Shown piece after piece: positions 31,733 to 42,909 of a stretch of DNA of 63,263 nt. The DNA is taken from contig NZ_JAHWDQ010000009.1 in assembly GCF_019312595.1 (NCBI RefSeq), positions 1 through 63,263 of the forward strand, read 5' to 3'. Origin of the DNA: Zhongshania aquimaris (GTDB lineage: Bacteria; Pseudomonadota; Gammaproteobacteria; Pseudomonadales; Spongiibacteraceae). Numbering within the stretch: the stretch's first letter is position 1; the number at the start of each line of letters is the position of its first letter. A model generated the notes under the pieces. It was not told where the DNA came from. It did not search any database and worked only from the letters and a program-made list of their open reading frames with translations. A program made the position numbers and the translations under genes.

Positions 31733-33061
31733 ATGGCGAAGCCCAATCCACTGTCAGCTGGTAATAAATCCGGAATGGGCGAGCTTATGGCTCGCCTCCG
31801 TTTTTTACTACTAGCGATAATTGTTTATCGTATCGGTACTCACATACCGGTGCCAGGTATTAATCCGGATCAGCTCGCCGCGTTGTTCAATCAAAATCAG
31901 GGTACCGTCCTTGGTTTGTTTAATATGTTCTCGGGCGGTGCCTTGGAGCGCATGAGTATATTGGCTCTGGGCATTATGCCGTACATTTCTGCATCGATCA
32001 TTATGCAGTTAATGTCGGCGGTGAGTCCTCAGTTAGAAGCCTTAAAGAAAGAGGGTGAGGCTGGGCGTCGTCAGATTAGCCAGTACACACGTTACTTAAC
32101 GGTAGTGCTTGCACTCTTGCAGGGAACGGGAATGACTGTAGGTTTGGCCAATCAGGGTCTAGCTTACAGCGCAGATTTTACTTTTTACTTCGTTTCGGTT
32201 GTGTCATTGGTTACTGGGGCTATCTTTATGATGTGGCTTGGTGAGCAACTAACTGAACGAGGTGTGGGTAACGGCATATCGATGCTGATATTCGCGGGTA
32301 TTGTTGCAGGTTTGCCATCGGCGGTCGGGCAGTCTTTAGAGCAGGCACGTCAAGGCGAGCTGAATATATTAGTTCTACTTGCTGTGTTGGTTTTGGCGAT
32401 AGCCGTTGTGTACTTGGTGGTCTTTATTGAGCGTGGTCAACGGCGTATTACAGTAAATTACGCTAAACAGCAGCGCGGCAATAAGATGTACCAAGCGCAG
32501 TCTAGCCACTTGCCAATGAAAGTGAATATGGCAGGTGTTATACCGGCAATCTTTGCGAGTTCTATTTTGTTATTCCCCGCGTCTATTGCGCAGTGGGTAG
32601 GGCAGAGTGGAGAGGGCATGGAGTGGTTGCAGGATGTTGCGCTGGCAATTGGGCCAGGACAGCCATTAAACATTTTGTTGTTCACAGCATTAATTGTTTT
32701 CTTCTGTTTCTTCTACACGGCGTTGATGTTTAACCCGGATGAAGTGGCAGATAACCTGAAGCGTTCAGGCGCGTTTTTACCTGGGATTCGTCCCGGTAAG
32801 CAAACTGCGAATTATATAGACGGCGTGTTAACCCGTTTAACCATGTTTGGCTCCTTGTATATTGCCGGCGTGTGTTTGTTACCGCAGTTTTTGGTCGTGA
32901 TGTGGAATGTACCGTTTTATCTCGGTGGTACCTCATTGTTGATCGTAGTGGTGGTGGTGATGGATTTTATGGCACAGGTACAATCGCACCTGATGTCCCA
33001 GCAGTACGACTCGGTCTTGAAAAAGGCAAATTTGAAAAATTACGGCGGTGGTGCGCGCTAA
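31733..33061 (+). CDS. secY: preprotein translocase subunit SecY
   Basis: SecY is the channel of the inner-membrane SecYEG translocon. The 442-residue protein shows ten hydrophobic segments, the plug-side [10 protein letters not shown] region, the [16 protein letters not shown] segment 2 and the cytoplasmic loop [13 protein letters not shown]. It is in its normal place after rplO and before rpmJ. Its partner secE is encoded at 5723 in this window. Confidence 0.98.
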   Translation: MAKPNPLSAGNKSGMGELMARLRFLLLAIIVYRIGTHIPVPGINPDQLAALFNQNQGTVLGLFNMFSGGALERMSILALGIMPYISASIIMQLMSAVSPQLEALKKEGEAGRRQISQYTRYLTVVLALLQGTGMTVGLANQGLAYSADFTFYFVSVVSLVTGAIFMMWLGEQLTERGVGNGISMLIFAGIVAGLPSAVGQSLEQARQGELNILVLLAVLVLAIAVVYLVVFIERGQRRITVNYAKQQRGNKMYQAQSSHLPMKVNMAGVIPAIFASSILLFPASIAQWVGQSGEGMEWLQDVALAIGPGQPLNILLFTALIVFFCFFYTALMFNPDEVADNLKRSGAFLPGIRPGKQTANYIDGVLTRLTMFGSLYIAGVCLLPQFLVVMWNVPFYLGGTSLLIVVVVVMDFMAQVQSHLMSQQYDSVLKKANLKNYGGGAR

Positions 33062-33097
33062 CGCTCACTAACCTGATGGCTTGTTTGGAGTATCACA

Positions 33098-33214
33098 ATG
33101 AAAGTACGTGCATCGGTAAAGGCAATTTGCCGCAACTGTAAAATTGTTCGTCGTAAGGGTGTGGTTCGGGTTATTTGTAGCGTTGAACCACGTCACAAGC
33201 AGCGGCAGGGCTAA
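33098..33214 (+). CDS. rpmJ: 50S ribosomal protein L36 (zinc type)
   Basis: A 38-codon gene between secY and rpsM. The product begins [20 protein letters not shown] and has the zinc ligands Cys11, Cys14, Cys27 and His33. This is the C+ form that depends on zinc, placed as in E. coli. Confidence 0.96.
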   Translation: MKVRASVKAICRNCKIVRRKGVVRVICSVEPRHKQRQG

Positions 33215-33342
33215 GCAATTCGGTATCGGGGTTGCTTTGCTTCCTCGGTGCGGGTAGACTACTGCGCCTTTCGTGCAGCGGTTGTCCGCTTTCCGGTCAT
33301 TGCTAGGCGTTAAAAGAATTGGGCTTAATTGGAGTAACCTGA
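33215..33342 (+). promoter_or_regulatory. alpha operon leader region
   Basis: The 128 bases between rpmJ and rpsM contain several pairable segments, such as GCACG/CGTGC and GCGG/CCGC types around 33250-33290. In E. coli, S4 represses the alpha operon by binding a pseudoknot over the rpsM start. The location fits; I cannot confirm the fold. Confidence 0.3.
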
Positions 33343-33699
33343 ATGGCTCGTATTGCAGGTGTCAACATACCAGATAACAAGCATGCTGTTATTTCGTTGA
33401 CCTATATATATGGCATTGGCCGTACAAGTGCTAAAGCACTGTGCGCTAAAACAACTATTGCTGAAGACGCGAAAATCAGTTCTTTGTCTGAAGAGCAGCT
33501 CGATGCGCTTCGTGGCGAAATCGCGAAAATGTCTGTAGAAGGCGACTTACGTCGTGTTGTTTCTATGAACATTAAGCGTTTACTGGATTTGGGCTGCTAC
33601 CGCGGTCTACGTCATCGTAAAGGTCTGCCGCTTCGCGGTCAGCGTACTAAGACCAACGCGCGTACGCGCAAAGGTCCACGTAAGCCGATTCGTAAGTAA
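33343..33699 (+). CDS. rpsM: 30S ribosomal protein S13
   Basis: S13 forms inter-subunit bridges from the 30S head. The 118-residue protein begins [20 protein letters not shown] and has [20 protein letters not shown]. Behind TTGGAG. First gene of the alpha section. Confidence 0.98.
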   Translation: MARIAGVNIPDNKHAVISLTYIYGIGRTSAKALCAKTTIAEDAKISSLSEEQLDALRGEIAKMSVEGDLRRVVSMNIKRLLDLGCYRGLRHRKGLPLRGQRTKTNARTRKGPRKPIRK

Positions 33700-33770
33700 T
33701 TTAAAGGCAGTAATCCTTTAGTGTAGCTACACCACTTGTGTAGTGTTGATATTAGAGATGGATATAGAAC

Positions 33771-34163
33771 ATGGCCAAACCAGGCAAACAAGCTCCACGT
33801 AAGAAGGTCAAAAAGACCGTCGTGGACGGTGTTGCGCATATACATGCGTCATTTAATAACACCATTATCACTATTACTGATCGTCAAGGTAACGCGCTGA
33901 GCTGGGCAACAGCAGGCGGAAGCGGTTTCCGTGGCTCACGTAAAAGTACCCCTTTCGCTGCACAGGTTGCTGCAGAGCGTGCTGGTAATGCTGCGAAAGA
34001 TTACGGTTTGAAAAATCTAGATGTTGAAGTTAAGGGCCCAGGACCAGGACGCGAGTCTGCAGTGCGCGCCTTGAATAACTGTGGCTACAAGATTACAAAC
34101 ATCACTGACGTGACGCCGATACCGCACAATGGTTGCCGTCCTCCCAAGAAACGTCGCGTTTAA
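33771..34163 (+). CDS. rpsK: 30S ribosomal protein S11
   Basis: S11 lies on the 30S platform near the E-site mRNA. The 130-residue protein has [20 protein letters not shown] and the signature [20 protein letters not shown]. Standard length. Confidence 0.98.
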   Translation: MAKPGKQAPRKKVKKTVVDGVAHIHASFNNTIITITDRQGNALSWATAGGSGFRGSRKSTPFAAQVAAERAGNAAKDYGLKNLDVEVKGPGPGRESAVRALNNCGYKITNITDVTPIPHNGCRPPKKRRV

Positions 34164-34186
34164 TTAACAGTTGAGGAATACAGAAA

Positions 34187-34807
34187 ATGGCTAGATATTT
34201 AGGCCCAAGCTGTAAATTATCCAGACGGGAAGGTACCGACCTGTTCCTGAAAAGTGGTGTTCGTCCGCTGGATTCTAAGTGTAAAGCAGAAACCGCACCC
34301 GGTATGCACGGTGCGCGTCGTGGTCGTCTTTCTGACTACGGTGTTCAGTTACGTGAAAAGCAAAAAGTTCGTCGCATGTACGGCGTACTAGAAAAGCAAT
34401 TCCGCGCTTACTATACAAAAGCTGCTCGCCGTAAGGGCGCGACAGGTGAGAACCTGCTTCAGCTTTTAGAAAGCCGGTTAGATAACGTAGTTTACCGTAT
34501 TGGTTTTGGCTCTACTCGTGCTGAAGCGCGCCAGTTGGTGTCACATAAATCAGTATTGGTAAATGGCAAGACTGTAAACGTACCGTCTTACCAAGTACAA
34601 GCTGGTGATGTTGTTAGTGTTCGTGAGAAAGCGAAAGCGCAACTGCGTATTCAGTCTGCAATCACTTTAGCTGCTCAGCGCGGCGACTGTGCATGGATTG
34701 ACGTAAATGCGACCAAGATGGAAGGCGTTTTCAAAAGCGTTCCAGATCGTAGCGACTTGTCTTCAGAAATCAACGAACAGCTTATCGTTGAGCTTTACTC
34801 GAAGTAA
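34187..34807 (+). CDS. rpsD: 30S ribosomal protein S4
   Basis: S4 initiates 30S body assembly and is the usual repressor of the alpha operon. The 206-residue protein begins [18 protein letters not shown], has the S4 RNA-binding domain around [15 protein letters not shown] and ends IVELYSK. It is the zinc-free form. Confidence 0.98.
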   Translation: MARYLGPSCKLSRREGTDLFLKSGVRPLDSKCKAETAPGMHGARRGRLSDYGVQLREKQKVRRMYGVLEKQFRAYYTKAARRKGATGENLLQLLESRLDNVVYRIGFGSTRAEARQLVSHKSVLVNGKTVNVPSYQVQAGDVVSVREKAKAQLRIQSAITLAAQRGDCAWIDVNATKMEGVFKSVPDRSDLSSEINEQLIVELYSK

Positions 34808-34840
34808 GTTAAACTCCGGACAAATCACTACAGGTGACCT

Positions 34841-35842
34841 ATGCAAAGTGCTGTCAATGAATTTCTAACTCCACGTGTTATCCAGGTTGAAGAGCTTGGC
34901 CAGACGCGTGCGAAGGTGACCCTTGAGCCACTAGAGCGTGGATTTGGTCACACCTTGGGTAATGCTTTGCGCCGTATTTTACTTTCTTCGATGCCGGGTT
35001 GTGCGGTAACTGAAGTTGAGATTGACGGTGTTCTGCATGAGTACAGTGCAATGGAAGGTGTGCAGGAGGATGTCATTGAGATCCTGCTTAACCTGAAAGA
35101 AGTTGCTGTCATTATGCACGGTAAAGATCAAGCCACCTTGGTTCTTAATAAAAAGGGTCCAGGTGTAGTTACTGCTGGCGATATTCAAACAGATCATGAA
35201 ATTGAAATCGTCAACACCGACCACGTTATTGCTAACTTGAACGATGACGGCGAAATTAACATGCGCCTTACCATCGCTCGGGGTCGCGGGTATGTACCTG
35301 CTGATTCACGCGATAACGCCGACGAAGAGACGCGCTCAATTGGCCGTCTGCAGTTGGATGCAAGTTACAGCCCGATTAGCCGCGTAAGTTATGTGGTAGA
35401 AAGCGCGCGTGTTGAGCAGCGTACCGACCTCGATAAGTTGGTTTTGGACTTAGAAACCAACGGTACTATCGATCCTGAAGAAGCGATTCGTCGCGCAGCA
35501 ACCATTCTACAGCAGCAGCTGGCGGTGTTTGTTGATCTGGAAAGCGAAGGCGAGAACGAGCCTTCACGTGAAGAAAACGAAGTGGATCCAATTCTGCTGC
35601 GCCCGGTTGATGATCTTGAATTGACTGTACGCTCAGCTAACTGCTTAAAAGCAGAGAATATCTACTACATCGGTGACTTGGTGCAACGGACAGAAGTTGA
35701 GCTTCTTAAGACGCCAAACCTTGGTAAAAAGTCGCTGACAGAAATTAAAGACGTATTGGCGTCACGTGGTTTGTCTTTAGGTTTGCGCCTAGACAACTGG
35801 CCGCCAGCAAGTCTTAGAAACGACGACCGAGTTCTCGCGTAA
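34841..35842 (+). CDS. rpoA: DNA-directed RNA polymerase subunit alpha
   Basis: Alpha dimers nucleate polymerase assembly and contact activators and UP elements. The 333-residue protein has the N-terminal assembly domain ([20 protein letters not shown]) and the C-terminal DNA-binding domain with [20 protein letters not shown] and [14 protein letters not shown]. Standard order rpsD-rpoA-rplQ. Confidence 0.99.
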   Translation: MQSAVNEFLTPRVIQVEELGQTRAKVTLEPLERGFGHTLGNALRRILLSSMPGCAVTEVEIDGVLHEYSAMEGVQEDVIEILLNLKEVAVIMHGKDQATLVLNKKGPGVVTAGDIQTDHEIEIVNTDHVIANLNDDGEINMRLTIARGRGYVPADSRDNADEETRSIGRLQLDASYSPISRVSYVVESARVEQRTDLDKLVLDLETNGTIDPEEAIRRAATILQQQLAVFVDLESEGENEPSREENEVDPILLRPVDDLELTVRSANCLKAENIYYIGDLVQRTEVELLKTPNLGKKSLTEIKDVLASRGLSLGLRLDNWPPASLRNDDRVLA

Positions 35843-35903
35843 GCATACGAGAGCTTTCGAATATTTTTTGCTGAGATAGCAACGTTTATTAAAGGAAAAA
35901 GCC

Positions 35904-36287
35904 ATGCGTCATCGTCATAGTGGCCGTCAATTAAACCGTAATAGCTCTCATCGTAAAGCGATGTTCCGCAACATGACGGCGTCTTTGGTTGAGCACGAAC
36001 TGATTAAAACAACCCTACCTAAAGCCAAAGAACTGCGTGGCTACGCAGAGCCTTTGATTACGCTTTCTAAGGTAGATAGCGTTGCCAATCGCCGTCTTGC
36101 GTTTGCGCGTCTGCGCAGCGATTCAGCAGTTGGTAAACTCTTCACCGATCTGGGGCCTCGCTATGAGGGTCGTCCAGGTGGCTATATCCGTATTATGAAA
36201 TGCGGCCTGCGCTCTGGCGATAAAGCACCAATGGCTTATGTAGAGTTGGTTGATCGTCCGGTGATTGAAGAAGCTGATGACGAGTAA
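35904..36287 (+). CDS. rplQ: 50S ribosomal protein L17
   Basis: L17 lies near the exit tunnel. The 127-residue protein begins [20 protein letters not shown] and has [20 protein letters not shown]. Start behind AAAGG. Last gene of the alpha operon, followed by a symmetric terminator. Confidence 0.98.
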   Translation: MRHRHSGRQLNRNSSHRKAMFRNMTASLVEHELIKTTLPKAKELRGYAEPLITLSKVDSVANRRLAFARLRSDSAVGKLFTDLGPRYEGRPGGYIRIMKCGLRSGDKAPMAYVELVDRPVIEEADDE

Positions 36288-36300
36288 GTAAAAGTGTTTA

Positions 36301-36331
36301 AAAAGCCGGCTAATTAGCCGGCTTTTTTTTG
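36301..36331. terminator. terminator between rplQ and uvrA
   Basis: AAAAGCCGGCTAA pairs with TTAGCCGGCTTTT in an almost perfect palindrome, flanked by A-run and T-run. It can stop the ribosomal operon on the plus strand and, with its own tail, uvrA on the minus strand. Confidence 0.93.
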
Positions 36332-36364
36332 GCTTCATTTTTTGCGTAAAATTAACGCTGGGAA

Positions 36365-39223
36365 TTAATTCCCGGCGGCGCCTTTTCTTTGCGCTGTCAG
36401 TTTCAGTACCTCAGCTAAGAAGTGGCCGGTGTATGATTGCGGCATTGCAGCGACATCCTCAGGTGTTCCCTCAGCGATGATCTGACCGCCACCACTACCG
36501 CCTTCTGGGCCGAGATCTACAATCCAATCTGCCGTTTTTATGACATCTAGATTATGTTCTATGACGACAACGGTATTGCCGTGATCACGTAAACGGTGCA
36601 ATACGGTTAGCAATAACTGTATGTCTTCAAAGTGTAAACCCGTAGTTGGCTCATCGAGTATATAGAGCGTCTTACCTGTGTCTCGTTTGGATAGTTCTCG
36701 GGCTAGTTTTACGCGCTGTGCCTCGCCACCTGACAAGGTAGTTGCAGCTTGTCCTAAACGAATATAACTAAGACCAACATCCATTAAAGTTTGTAATTTC
36801 TTGCTGATGCTCGGGACATTTTCAAAAAAGTCATTGGCATCTTCTACCGTCATTTCCAAGACTTCATGGATGTTTTTGTTTTTATAGGTAATTTCAAGAG
36901 TTTCGCGATTATAGCGCTGACTTCGGCACACTTCGCAGGCTACGTAGATGTCGGGTAGGAAATGCATCTCTACCTTAGTAACACCATCACCTTGGCAGGC
37001 TTCACAGCGCCCGCCTTTGACATTGAAACTAAAGCGGCCGACTTTGTAGCCGCGTGAGCGGGCTTCTTGGGTACCTGCGAAAAGCTCCCTAATGGGAGTG
37101 AAAATGCCGGTGTAGGTCGCTGGATTGGAGCGCGGGGTCCGACCAATTGGACTCTGGTCGATGTCGATACATTTGTCGACTTGGTTTAAGCCGGTTATCG
37201 ATTCGTGTGCAGCAGGTGTTAGTGTCGTAGCGCCATTTAGCTCTGTTGCTGCTACTGGGTATAGTGTGTGGTTGATCAGTGTGGATTTTCCCGAACCGGA
37301 AACACCAGTAATGCACGTCATTAATCCCAGTGGCAGCGTCAGGTCAACATTCTGTAAGTTGTTGCCGTTCGCGGCTTTAATTTGAAGTATCTTTTTCGGA
37401 TTAAATGGATGTCGTTTTTCGGGTATGGCGATGGCCTTTTTACCCGACAGATACTGCCCGGTGAGTGATTCCGAATTGTTTAAGATATCTTCGATTTTGC
37501 CTTGAGCGATAACTCGGCCACCATGAACGCCGGCGCCGGGACCAATATCGATGATGTGGTCTGCAGTTCGAATTGCGTCTTCATCATGTTCAACCACGAT
37601 GACCGTATTGCCGATATCGCGAAGATGTCTGAGGGTTTTCAGCAAGCGTTCGTTGTCGCGTTGATGGAGGCCAATAGATGGCTCATCAAGAATATACATG
37701 ACGCCGACAAGGCCTGCACCAATTTGACTGGCAAGGCGAATTCGCTGTGCTTCGCCGCCAGACAATGTGTCAGCACTGCGGTCAAGTGTTAAGTAATTCA
37801 GTCCAACGTCGACTAAAAAGCGCAGGCGATCATTTATTTCTTTTAATATTTTTTCTGCAATTTGGGCGCGCCGCCCCTGCAGCGTCAGGGATGTAAAATA
37901 TTCGCGCGCGGCGCCAACCGGCATTGCTGCAATTTCTGGAAGGGTATTGTCTAAAATGAAAACGTTGCGGGCTTCCTTTCTTAGACGCGTGCCAGAGCAG
38001 TCAGGGCACGGCTGAGTATTCAGGAATTTACTGAGCTCTTCGCGAACAGTTTGGGACTCGGTGTCTTTATAGCGCCGGTCCATATTTGGAATCACGCCCT
38101 CGAAGGGGTGTTTGCGCTGGAAGTTGTCGCCGCGCTCATTGATATAAGTGAAGCTGATTTCCTCGGCATCGCTGCCGAAGAGTATTTTCTTGCGGTGTTC
38201 GTCACTGAGAGATTCGAAGGGCGCATCGACATCGAAGCCATAGTGCTCAGCAAGTGACGTTAGCATATGAAAGTAGTAAACACTGCGGCGATCCCAGCCG
38301 CGAATTGCCCCAGTCGATAAGCTCGCCTCGGGGTGTTGAATAATCCGGCTTGCGTCAAAAAATTGCTTAACGCCAAGTCCGTCGCAGCTGCTGCAAGCGC
38401 CGAGCGGACTGTTGAAAGAAAATAGTCTAGGCTCTAGCTCAGCTAGGCTATAGCCACAATGTGGGCAGGCGAATTTAGAGGAAAACACTAACTCCGCTAC
38501 GCTGTCGTTGTCCATGTCGGCAACGCGTGCAACGCCGTCGGTTAACTCTAGGGCGGTTTCAAACGATTCAGCTAGGCGCTGGCCGATGTCATCGCGAACT
38601 TTAAATCGGTCGACTACAACTTCAATAGAATGCTTTTTGTTTTTATCTAGGCTGGGCAGATCATCTAAATCAGTGACGATGCCGTTCACGCGTGCGCGGA
38701 CAAAACCTTGGCTGCGCAATTTTTCAAAGGTATGTAAATGTTCACCTTTGCGATTTTGAATAACGGGTGCGAGCAGCATCATCTTGCTGCCCTCTGGCAA
38801 GGCCAGCACGGTATCAACCATTTGACTCACGGTTTGTGCGGACAGCGCGGTGTTGTGATCTGGGCAGCGTGGTTCGCCCGCGCGTGCAAATAGCAGGCGC
38901 AGATAGTCGTAAATTTCAGTGATGGTGCCGACTGTTGAGCGCGGGTTGTGGGAGGTAGATTTTTGCTCTATCGATATTGCTGGCGATAAACCTTCAATGT
39001 GGTCGACGTCAGGTTTTTCCATCATCGACAAAAATTGTCGCGCGTAGGTTGAAAGTGACTCCACGTAGCGGCGTTGGCCCTCGGCGTACAGCGTGTCAAA
39101 GGCGAGTGACGATTTACCTGAGCCAGATAAGCCTGTAATCACCACTAGTTTGTCGCGGGGAATGTCGAGGTCTATGTTTTTTAAATTGTGGGTGCGGGCA
39201 CCGCGAACGATAATCCGATCCAT
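36365..39223 (-). CDS. uvrA: excinuclease ABC subunit A
   Basis: UvrA recognises bulky DNA lesions with UvrB at the start of nucleotide excision repair. The 952-residue protein has two ABC ATPase modules: Walker [11 protein letters not shown] at 31-40 and [10 protein letters not shown] in the second half, each with [12 protein letters not shown] signatures. Zinc cysteines occur as CPHC...CSSC and CEAC...CEVC. It is a full-length housekeeping UvrA. No LexA-like CTG-N10-CAG operator was seen upstream, unlike E. coli. Confidence 0.98.
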   Translation of the reverse strand: MDRIIVRGARTHNLKNIDLDIPRDKLVVITGLSGSGKSSLAFDTLYAEGQRRYVESLSTYARQFLSMMEKPDVDHIEGLSPAISIEQKSTSHNPRSTVGTITEIYDYLRLLFARAGEPRCPDHNTALSAQTVSQMVDTVLALPEGSKMMLLAPVIQNRKGEHLHTFEKLRSQGFVRARVNGIVTDLDDLPSLDKNKKHSIEVVVDRFKVRDDIGQRLAESFETALELTDGVARVADMDNDSVAELVFSSKFACPHCGYSLAELEPRLFSFNSPLGACSSCDGLGVKQFFDASRIIQHPEASLSTGAIRGWDRRSVYYFHMLTSLAEHYGFDVDAPFESLSDEHRKKILFGSDAEEISFTYINERGDNFQRKHPFEGVIPNMDRRYKDTESQTVREELSKFLNTQPCPDCSGTRLRKEARNVFILDNTLPEIAAMPVGAAREYFTSLTLQGRRAQIAEKILKEINDRLRFLVDVGLNYLTLDRSADTLSGGEAQRIRLASQIGAGLVGVMYILDEPSIGLHQRDNERLLKTLRHLRDIGNTVIVVEHDEDAIRTADHIIDIGPGAGVHGGRVIAQGKIEDILNNSESLTGQYLSGKKAIAIPEKRHPFNPKKILQIKAANGNNLQNVDLTLPLGLMTCITGVSGSGKSTLINHTLYPVAATELNGATTLTPAAHESITGLNQVDKCIDIDQSPIGRTPRSNPATYTGIFTPIRELFAGTQEARSRGYKVGRFSFNVKGGRCEACQGDGVTKVEMHFLPDIYVACEVCRSQRYNRETLEITYKNKNIHEVLEMTVEDANDFFENVPSISKKLQTLMDVGLSYIRLGQAATTLSGGEAQRVKLARELSKRDTGKTLYILDEPTTGLHFEDIQLLLTVLHRLRDHGNTVVVIEHNLDVIKTADWIVDLGPEGGSGGGQIIAEGTPEDVAAMPQSYTGHFLAEVLKLTAQRKGAAGN

Positions 39224-39249
39224 AGTAATTCCCAGCCGGTAAACTCGAC

Positions 39250-39279
39250 ATTATACGGTGACGGTGGAGTCGGGCGCAA
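39250..39279 (-). promoter_or_regulatory. candidate uvrA promoter
   Basis: On the minus strand a perfect TATAAT is preceded by TTGCGC with an 18-base spacer. The -10 lies 27 bases before the uvrA start. The -35 is weak (3 of 6). Confidence 0.5.
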
Positions 39280-39370
39280 AATAAGCTACGCTTTTTTGAT
39301 AGCGGTTTTTCATATGGGGTTTAGCTGTTAGAATCGGCGTTTATTTATTCTCGTATTTAGGATCCCTCCT

Positions 39371-40738
39371 TTGAGTCATCACACGATGAGCGCAGCCGAG
39401 CGTCGTTCAGTCGCTTCACTGGCGACATTGTATGCGTTTCGAATGCTCGGCTTGTTCATGCTTTTACCGGTCTTAAGTTTGTACGCGAGCGAGTACAATC
39501 ACAGCACGCCGGTACTCGTAGGGTTGGCCTTAGGAATTTACGGCTTGGGGCAGGCGGCGCTGCAAGTGCCGCTCGGCATGCTGTCGGATCGAATCGGGCG
39601 CAAACCGGTTATTATTGCTGGGCTGCTTCTGTTTGCTGCGGGTGGAATCGTCGCTGCAAGTGCCGATAATATTGTCACCGTAATCTTTGGGCGCTTGCTG
39701 CAGGGTACTGGGGCAATTGCGAGCACGCTGACCGCATTGCTTGCCGACCTTACTCGCGAACAACATCGCACCAAAGCGATGGCGGCGATTGGTGGCAGTA
39801 TTGGTGTTTCTTTTGCTGTGGCGATGGTGCTGGGGCCTCTTGTAGCCGCATCATTCGGCGTGTCTGGGCTATTTTTGCTCACTTCATTGCTGGCGGTGAT
39901 TGGTGTCGTTATAACCTTGTGGCTGGTGCCGACACCAAATATTAGTAGTGGCTTAGATGCAGATAGCCAATCGCTAAGTGGCTTGCTTGGGCGCTGTTTG
40001 CGCGACAGTAATTTGATGCGCTTAAACCTCGGAATTTTCACATTGCACGCGGTGCTGATGGCTATATTTGTGGCGGTGCCGAGCTTGCTTGAAGATAAGG
40101 GCTTGGCGCGCAGCGATCATTGGAAAATGTATTTGCCGGTGATGGTGTTAGCATTTATCGGCATGGTGCCGTTGATTATTTGCGCTGAAAAATATGGTCG
40201 CATGAAGCAGATATTTTTGTCTGCGATTTCTGCAATCATGCTCGTGTTGTTTGCAGCGACATGGCTAGCCAAAGATTATTGGTATTTGGTATTGATGATT
40301 ACCATCTTCTTTGTCGCATTTAATTTGCTTGAAGCCTCATTACCTTCCTTAGTTAGTAAAACGGTTTATCCAGGTGGAAAGGGTACGGCAATGGGAGTCT
40401 ACTCGACATTCCAGTTTTTTGGCGCTTTTTGCGGTGGCGCCCTCGGTGGCGGACTGTTTGGGCGCTGGGGCGTGACGGCATTATTTGTTGGCGCGGCAAT
40501 ACTCGCTGGGGTTTGGTTGTTTGTCGCTTGGGGTATGACGGTTCCGGCTAAATCTGAGAATGTGGTTTTATATTGGCAGTTCGGCGCATGGGATTCCGCC
40601 ACGCTACGTCAAGAGCTTCTTCTTTTGCCGGGTGCGGTTGATATCACCATACTTGAAAGTGAGCAGCTAGCCTATTTACGGGTTGGCTTGGAGTTCGACC
40701 CGGCTTCTTTGCCTGAGGGAATACGCCTCAGCAGCTAA
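39371..40738 (+). CDS. yajR: YajR-like MFS transporter
   Basis: A 455-residue major facilitator protein with twelve predicted membrane helices, the MFS loop [21 protein letters not shown] after helix 2 and [15 protein letters not shown] after helix 4. The C-terminal 60 residues (from about [20 protein letters not shown]) resemble the small ferredoxin-like YAM domain that marks E. coli YajR, whose length is nearly the same. The substrate of this family is not established. A TTG start with AGGAT upstream is used; ATG 39386 is the alternative. It lies between uvrA and ssb, as in Pseudomonas. Confidence 0.85.
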   Translation: MSHHTMSAAERRSVASLATLYAFRMLGLFMLLPVLSLYASEYNHSTPVLVGLALGIYGLGQAALQVPLGMLSDRIGRKPVIIAGLLLFAAGGIVAASADNIVTVIFGRLLQGTGAIASTLTALLADLTREQHRTKAMAAIGGSIGVSFAVAMVLGPLVAASFGVSGLFLLTSLLAVIGVVITLWLVPTPNISSGLDADSQSLSGLLGRCLRDSNLMRLNLGIFTLHAVLMAIFVAVPSLLEDKGLARSDHWKMYLPVMVLAFIGMVPLIICAEKYGRMKQIFLSAISAIMLVLFAATWLAKDYWYLVLMITIFFVAFNLLEASLPSLVSKTVYPGGKGTAMGVYSTFQFFGAFCGGALGGGLFGRWGVTALFVGAAILAGVWLFVAWGMTVPAKSENVVLYWQFGAWDSATLRQELLLLPGAVDITILESEQLAYLRVGLEFDPASLPEGIRLSS

Positions 40739-40812
40739 TAGCGCTAGAATCCGGTATAGTTAATTTTTGCGACGGCAGTAGTCGCGGTGATAGAAATAAT
40801 AGGAGGTGGCGC

Positions 40813-41319
40813 ATGGCGCGTGGAGTGAATAAAGTAATTCTGGTGGGGAATCTGGGCCAGGATCCTGAAACCCGTTATATGCCATCTGGCGGCGCGGTTA
40901 CTAATGTGACAGTGGCAACGAGCGAGACATGGAAAGACAAGCAAAGCGGTCAGCCACAAGAGCGCACAGAGTGGCACCGGGTCGTGTTTTTTAACCGCCT
41001 CGCAGAGATTGCCGGTGAGTATTTAAAGAAAGGCTCTAAGATTTATCTTGAGGGCTCTTTGCGTACTCGTAAGTGGCAGAACAAAGAGGGTGTTGACCAA
41101 TACACCACTGAAATTGTGGCGGCAGAAATGCAAATGCTCGATAGTCGCGGCGGTGCCGGTGGTGACAACAACTACAGCGATGGTGGTTATTCGTCACAAG
41201 CGCCGGCACAGGCATCACCTGCACCGCGTCGCGCGCCTCCGCCGCAGAGTCAGGCGCCAGCGCAAAGCGCTCCGCCAGCAGGTGGCTTTGATGATTTTGA
41301 TGATGATATCCCGTTCTAG
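40813..41319 (+). CDS. ssb: single-stranded DNA-binding protein
   Basis: SSB coats single-stranded DNA in replication and repair. The 168-residue protein has the OB fold ([20 protein letters not shown], about 1-112), a Pro/Gln/Ala-rich linker and the acidic partner-binding tip DDFDDDIPF. Start behind AGGAGG. A terminator follows. Confidence 0.98.
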   Translation: MARGVNKVILVGNLGQDPETRYMPSGGAVTNVTVATSETWKDKQSGQPQERTEWHRVVFFNRLAEIAGEYLKKGSKIYLEGSLRTRKWQNKEGVDQYTTEIVAAEMQMLDSRGGAGGDNNYSDGGYSSQAPAQASPAPRRAPPPQSQAPAQSAPPAGGFDDFDDDIPF

Positions 41320-41362
41320 ACAGCGCTTATTTTTTCGATGCCATTGCGATAATCACGCAGCG

Positions 41363-41391
41363 AAACGCCCTATTAAAGATAGGGCGTTTTT
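41363..41391 (+). terminator. ssb terminator
   Basis: AAACGCCCTAT pairs with ATAGGGCGTTT (11 bp) around a short loop, followed by TTTTT. It lies about 44 bases after ssb. Confidence 0.92.
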
Positions 41392-41515
41392 GTTGGGACT
41401 TAATGCTCGGTAGGCCGCTAATACCTTGCAGACCGCTGGGGCTTTGAGTAATGTTGTTTGCAATTAAATGTTTAAGGTATGCGTGTCACTCTCGCTACCG
41501 TCCCTCTAACAACAT

Positions 41516-42385
41516 GTGAATGTTTCTGTGAATGTAGTTTTAATTTCCAGCCCTAGCGCCTTGAGTGACGCGATTTGCAGCCAGCTAGGTTCGCGGGGGC
41601 GCCCCTTCGCGCAGGTTTCAGTCGACGACTTGCAGGCATTTGATACCGCGTTGCTGCGAAATTCAATAGTCATTGATAGCGATGCGCTGGTGTCTTTTCA
41701 GCTTAGCGATGGTGTGGCCGAAGCAGATCATGCTCGCTTGCTAGATGCGCGCAGAAAAGTACTTCAATCCTGTCTGGCAATGGATGTTCCCTACGTGTTT
41801 CTCAGTGATGGCAGAGTTTTTGATGGCTTTTCTGAGCGGAAACATGAATACGTCGAGAGCGATCAGAAAAATGCGGGCAGTGTTGTGGGGAGACAGTTAG
41901 CTGAGTATGAGAGTTTAGTTGCCGACGTCGCAGGGCAAGGCTTGGTTTTAAGGACCGGGCCATTAATTGCGGCGCAAGAAGGTAATTTTCTGGGCGATTG
42001 TTTGGTCACGATGCGTGGCGGTAGCGTTTTGACCTTGAATGATTCTGTGACGAGCTGCCCGACCCCGGTATCAGATCTGGCGCGAGTAGTATCTGGCATT
42101 GTCGACCAATTAAGTTGTGGCGCCTCATGTCGTGGTGTCTATCATTACAATAGCAGCGGTTCAGCTAGCGCTTATGAGTTTGCCGAAGTGGTCTGTGCAT
42201 TTGCTTCTCAGTTTGTCGCGCCGGTCGCCGATATTGCCGCAGACGATGAGGGTATCACCTGGCAGCCTGATGCACCGGTATTGTCTTGCGATCAAATTTT
42301 GCAGGACTTTGGCATTAAGCAATTGCCGTGGCGGGCTTATCTTCCCCGGATGGTGAGAGCAATTTGTGAGGAGGTCACCAAATGA
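41516..42385 (+). CDS. degenerate RmlD-like sugar-nucleotide-binding protein
   Basis: A 289-residue protein resembling dTDP-4-dehydrorhamnose reductases (RmlD fold): FLSDGRVFDG at about 95-104 matches the family STDYVFDG, and LRTGPLIAAQEGNF and PTPVSDLARVV match later blocks. Key residues are missing: the N-terminal glycine-rich NAD loop reads ISSPSALS, and the catalytic Tyr-x3-Lys position reads VGRQL at about 124-128. It is therefore probably not an active reductase. GTG 41516 is the start used here; GTG 41528 is possible. It overlaps moaB by four bases (ATGA), so it is coupled to molybdenum cofactor genes. Its role is unknown. Confidence 0.7.
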   Translation: MNVSVNVVLISSPSALSDAICSQLGSRGRPFAQVSVDDLQAFDTALLRNSIVIDSDALVSFQLSDGVAEADHARLLDARRKVLQSCLAMDVPYVFLSDGRVFDGFSERKHEYVESDQKNAGSVVGRQLAEYESLVADVAGQGLVLRTGPLIAAQEGNFLGDCLVTMRGGSVLTLNDSVTSCPTPVSDLARVVSGIVDQLSCGASCRGVYHYNSSGSASAYEFAEVVCAFASQFVAPVADIAADDEGITWQPDAPVLSCDQILQDFGIKQLPWRAYLPRMVRAICEEVTK

Positions 42386-42909
42386 GTAGTGACAACGGTT
42401 TTGTAGCACTGGCGGTGGCTGTTCTTACCGTATCTGACACGCGTAATGAAGATAGCGACACGTCCGGCCGATTTTTAGTTGACGCTCTGACAGCGGCAGG
42501 TCATGAGCTGGCCGCTAAGCAAATAGTCAAAGACGATATTTATCAAATTCGCGCGGTGATGTCAGATTGGATATACCGCTCTGATATACAGGCGGTATTG
42601 GTAACTGGCGGCACTGGTTTTTCTGGCCGGGACTCTACCCCTGAGGCGGTATCGGTTTTATTCGATAAGCAAATTGACGGTTTTGGTGAAGTTTTCCGCG
42701 CGCTGTCTTTACAAGAGATCGGCTCTTCTACTATTCAGTCGCGGGCGTTGGCAGGTTTGGCGAATAACACGGTCATTTTTTGTGTTCCCGGATCTACCGG
42801 TGCGTGTAAGACCGCCTGGCAAGGCCTTATTAATGAGCAGCTTGATAGCCGGCACCGTCCCTGCAACTTTGTTGGGGTGATAAAAACTCGTCGCGATTCA
42901 GGGGCTTGA
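42382..42909 (+). CDS. moaB: molybdenum cofactor biosynthesis protein MoaB
   Basis: MoaB/MogA-fold protein of 175 residues, implicated in adenylylation of molybdopterin before metal insertion. It has the fold motifs AVLTVSDTRNEDSDTSGRFL, VTGGTGFSGRDSTPEAV and FCVPGSTGACKTAW. The length and sequence favour MoaB over MogA. Coupled at both ends by overlaps: ATGA upstream and TTGA into moeA. Confidence 0.9.
   Translation: MSSDNGFVALAVAVLTVSDTRNEDSDTSGRFLVDALTAAGHELAAKQIVKDDIYQIRAVMSDWIYRSDIQAVLVTGGTGFSGRDSTPEAVSVLFDKQIDGFGEVFRALSLQEIGSSTIQSRALAGLANNTVIFCVPGSTGACKTAWQGLINEQLDSRHRPCNFVGVIKTRRDSGA

Noticed and set aside
39224-39370. SOS operator upstream of uvrA
   Set aside because: No CTG-N10-CAG spacing with the expected symmetry was found.
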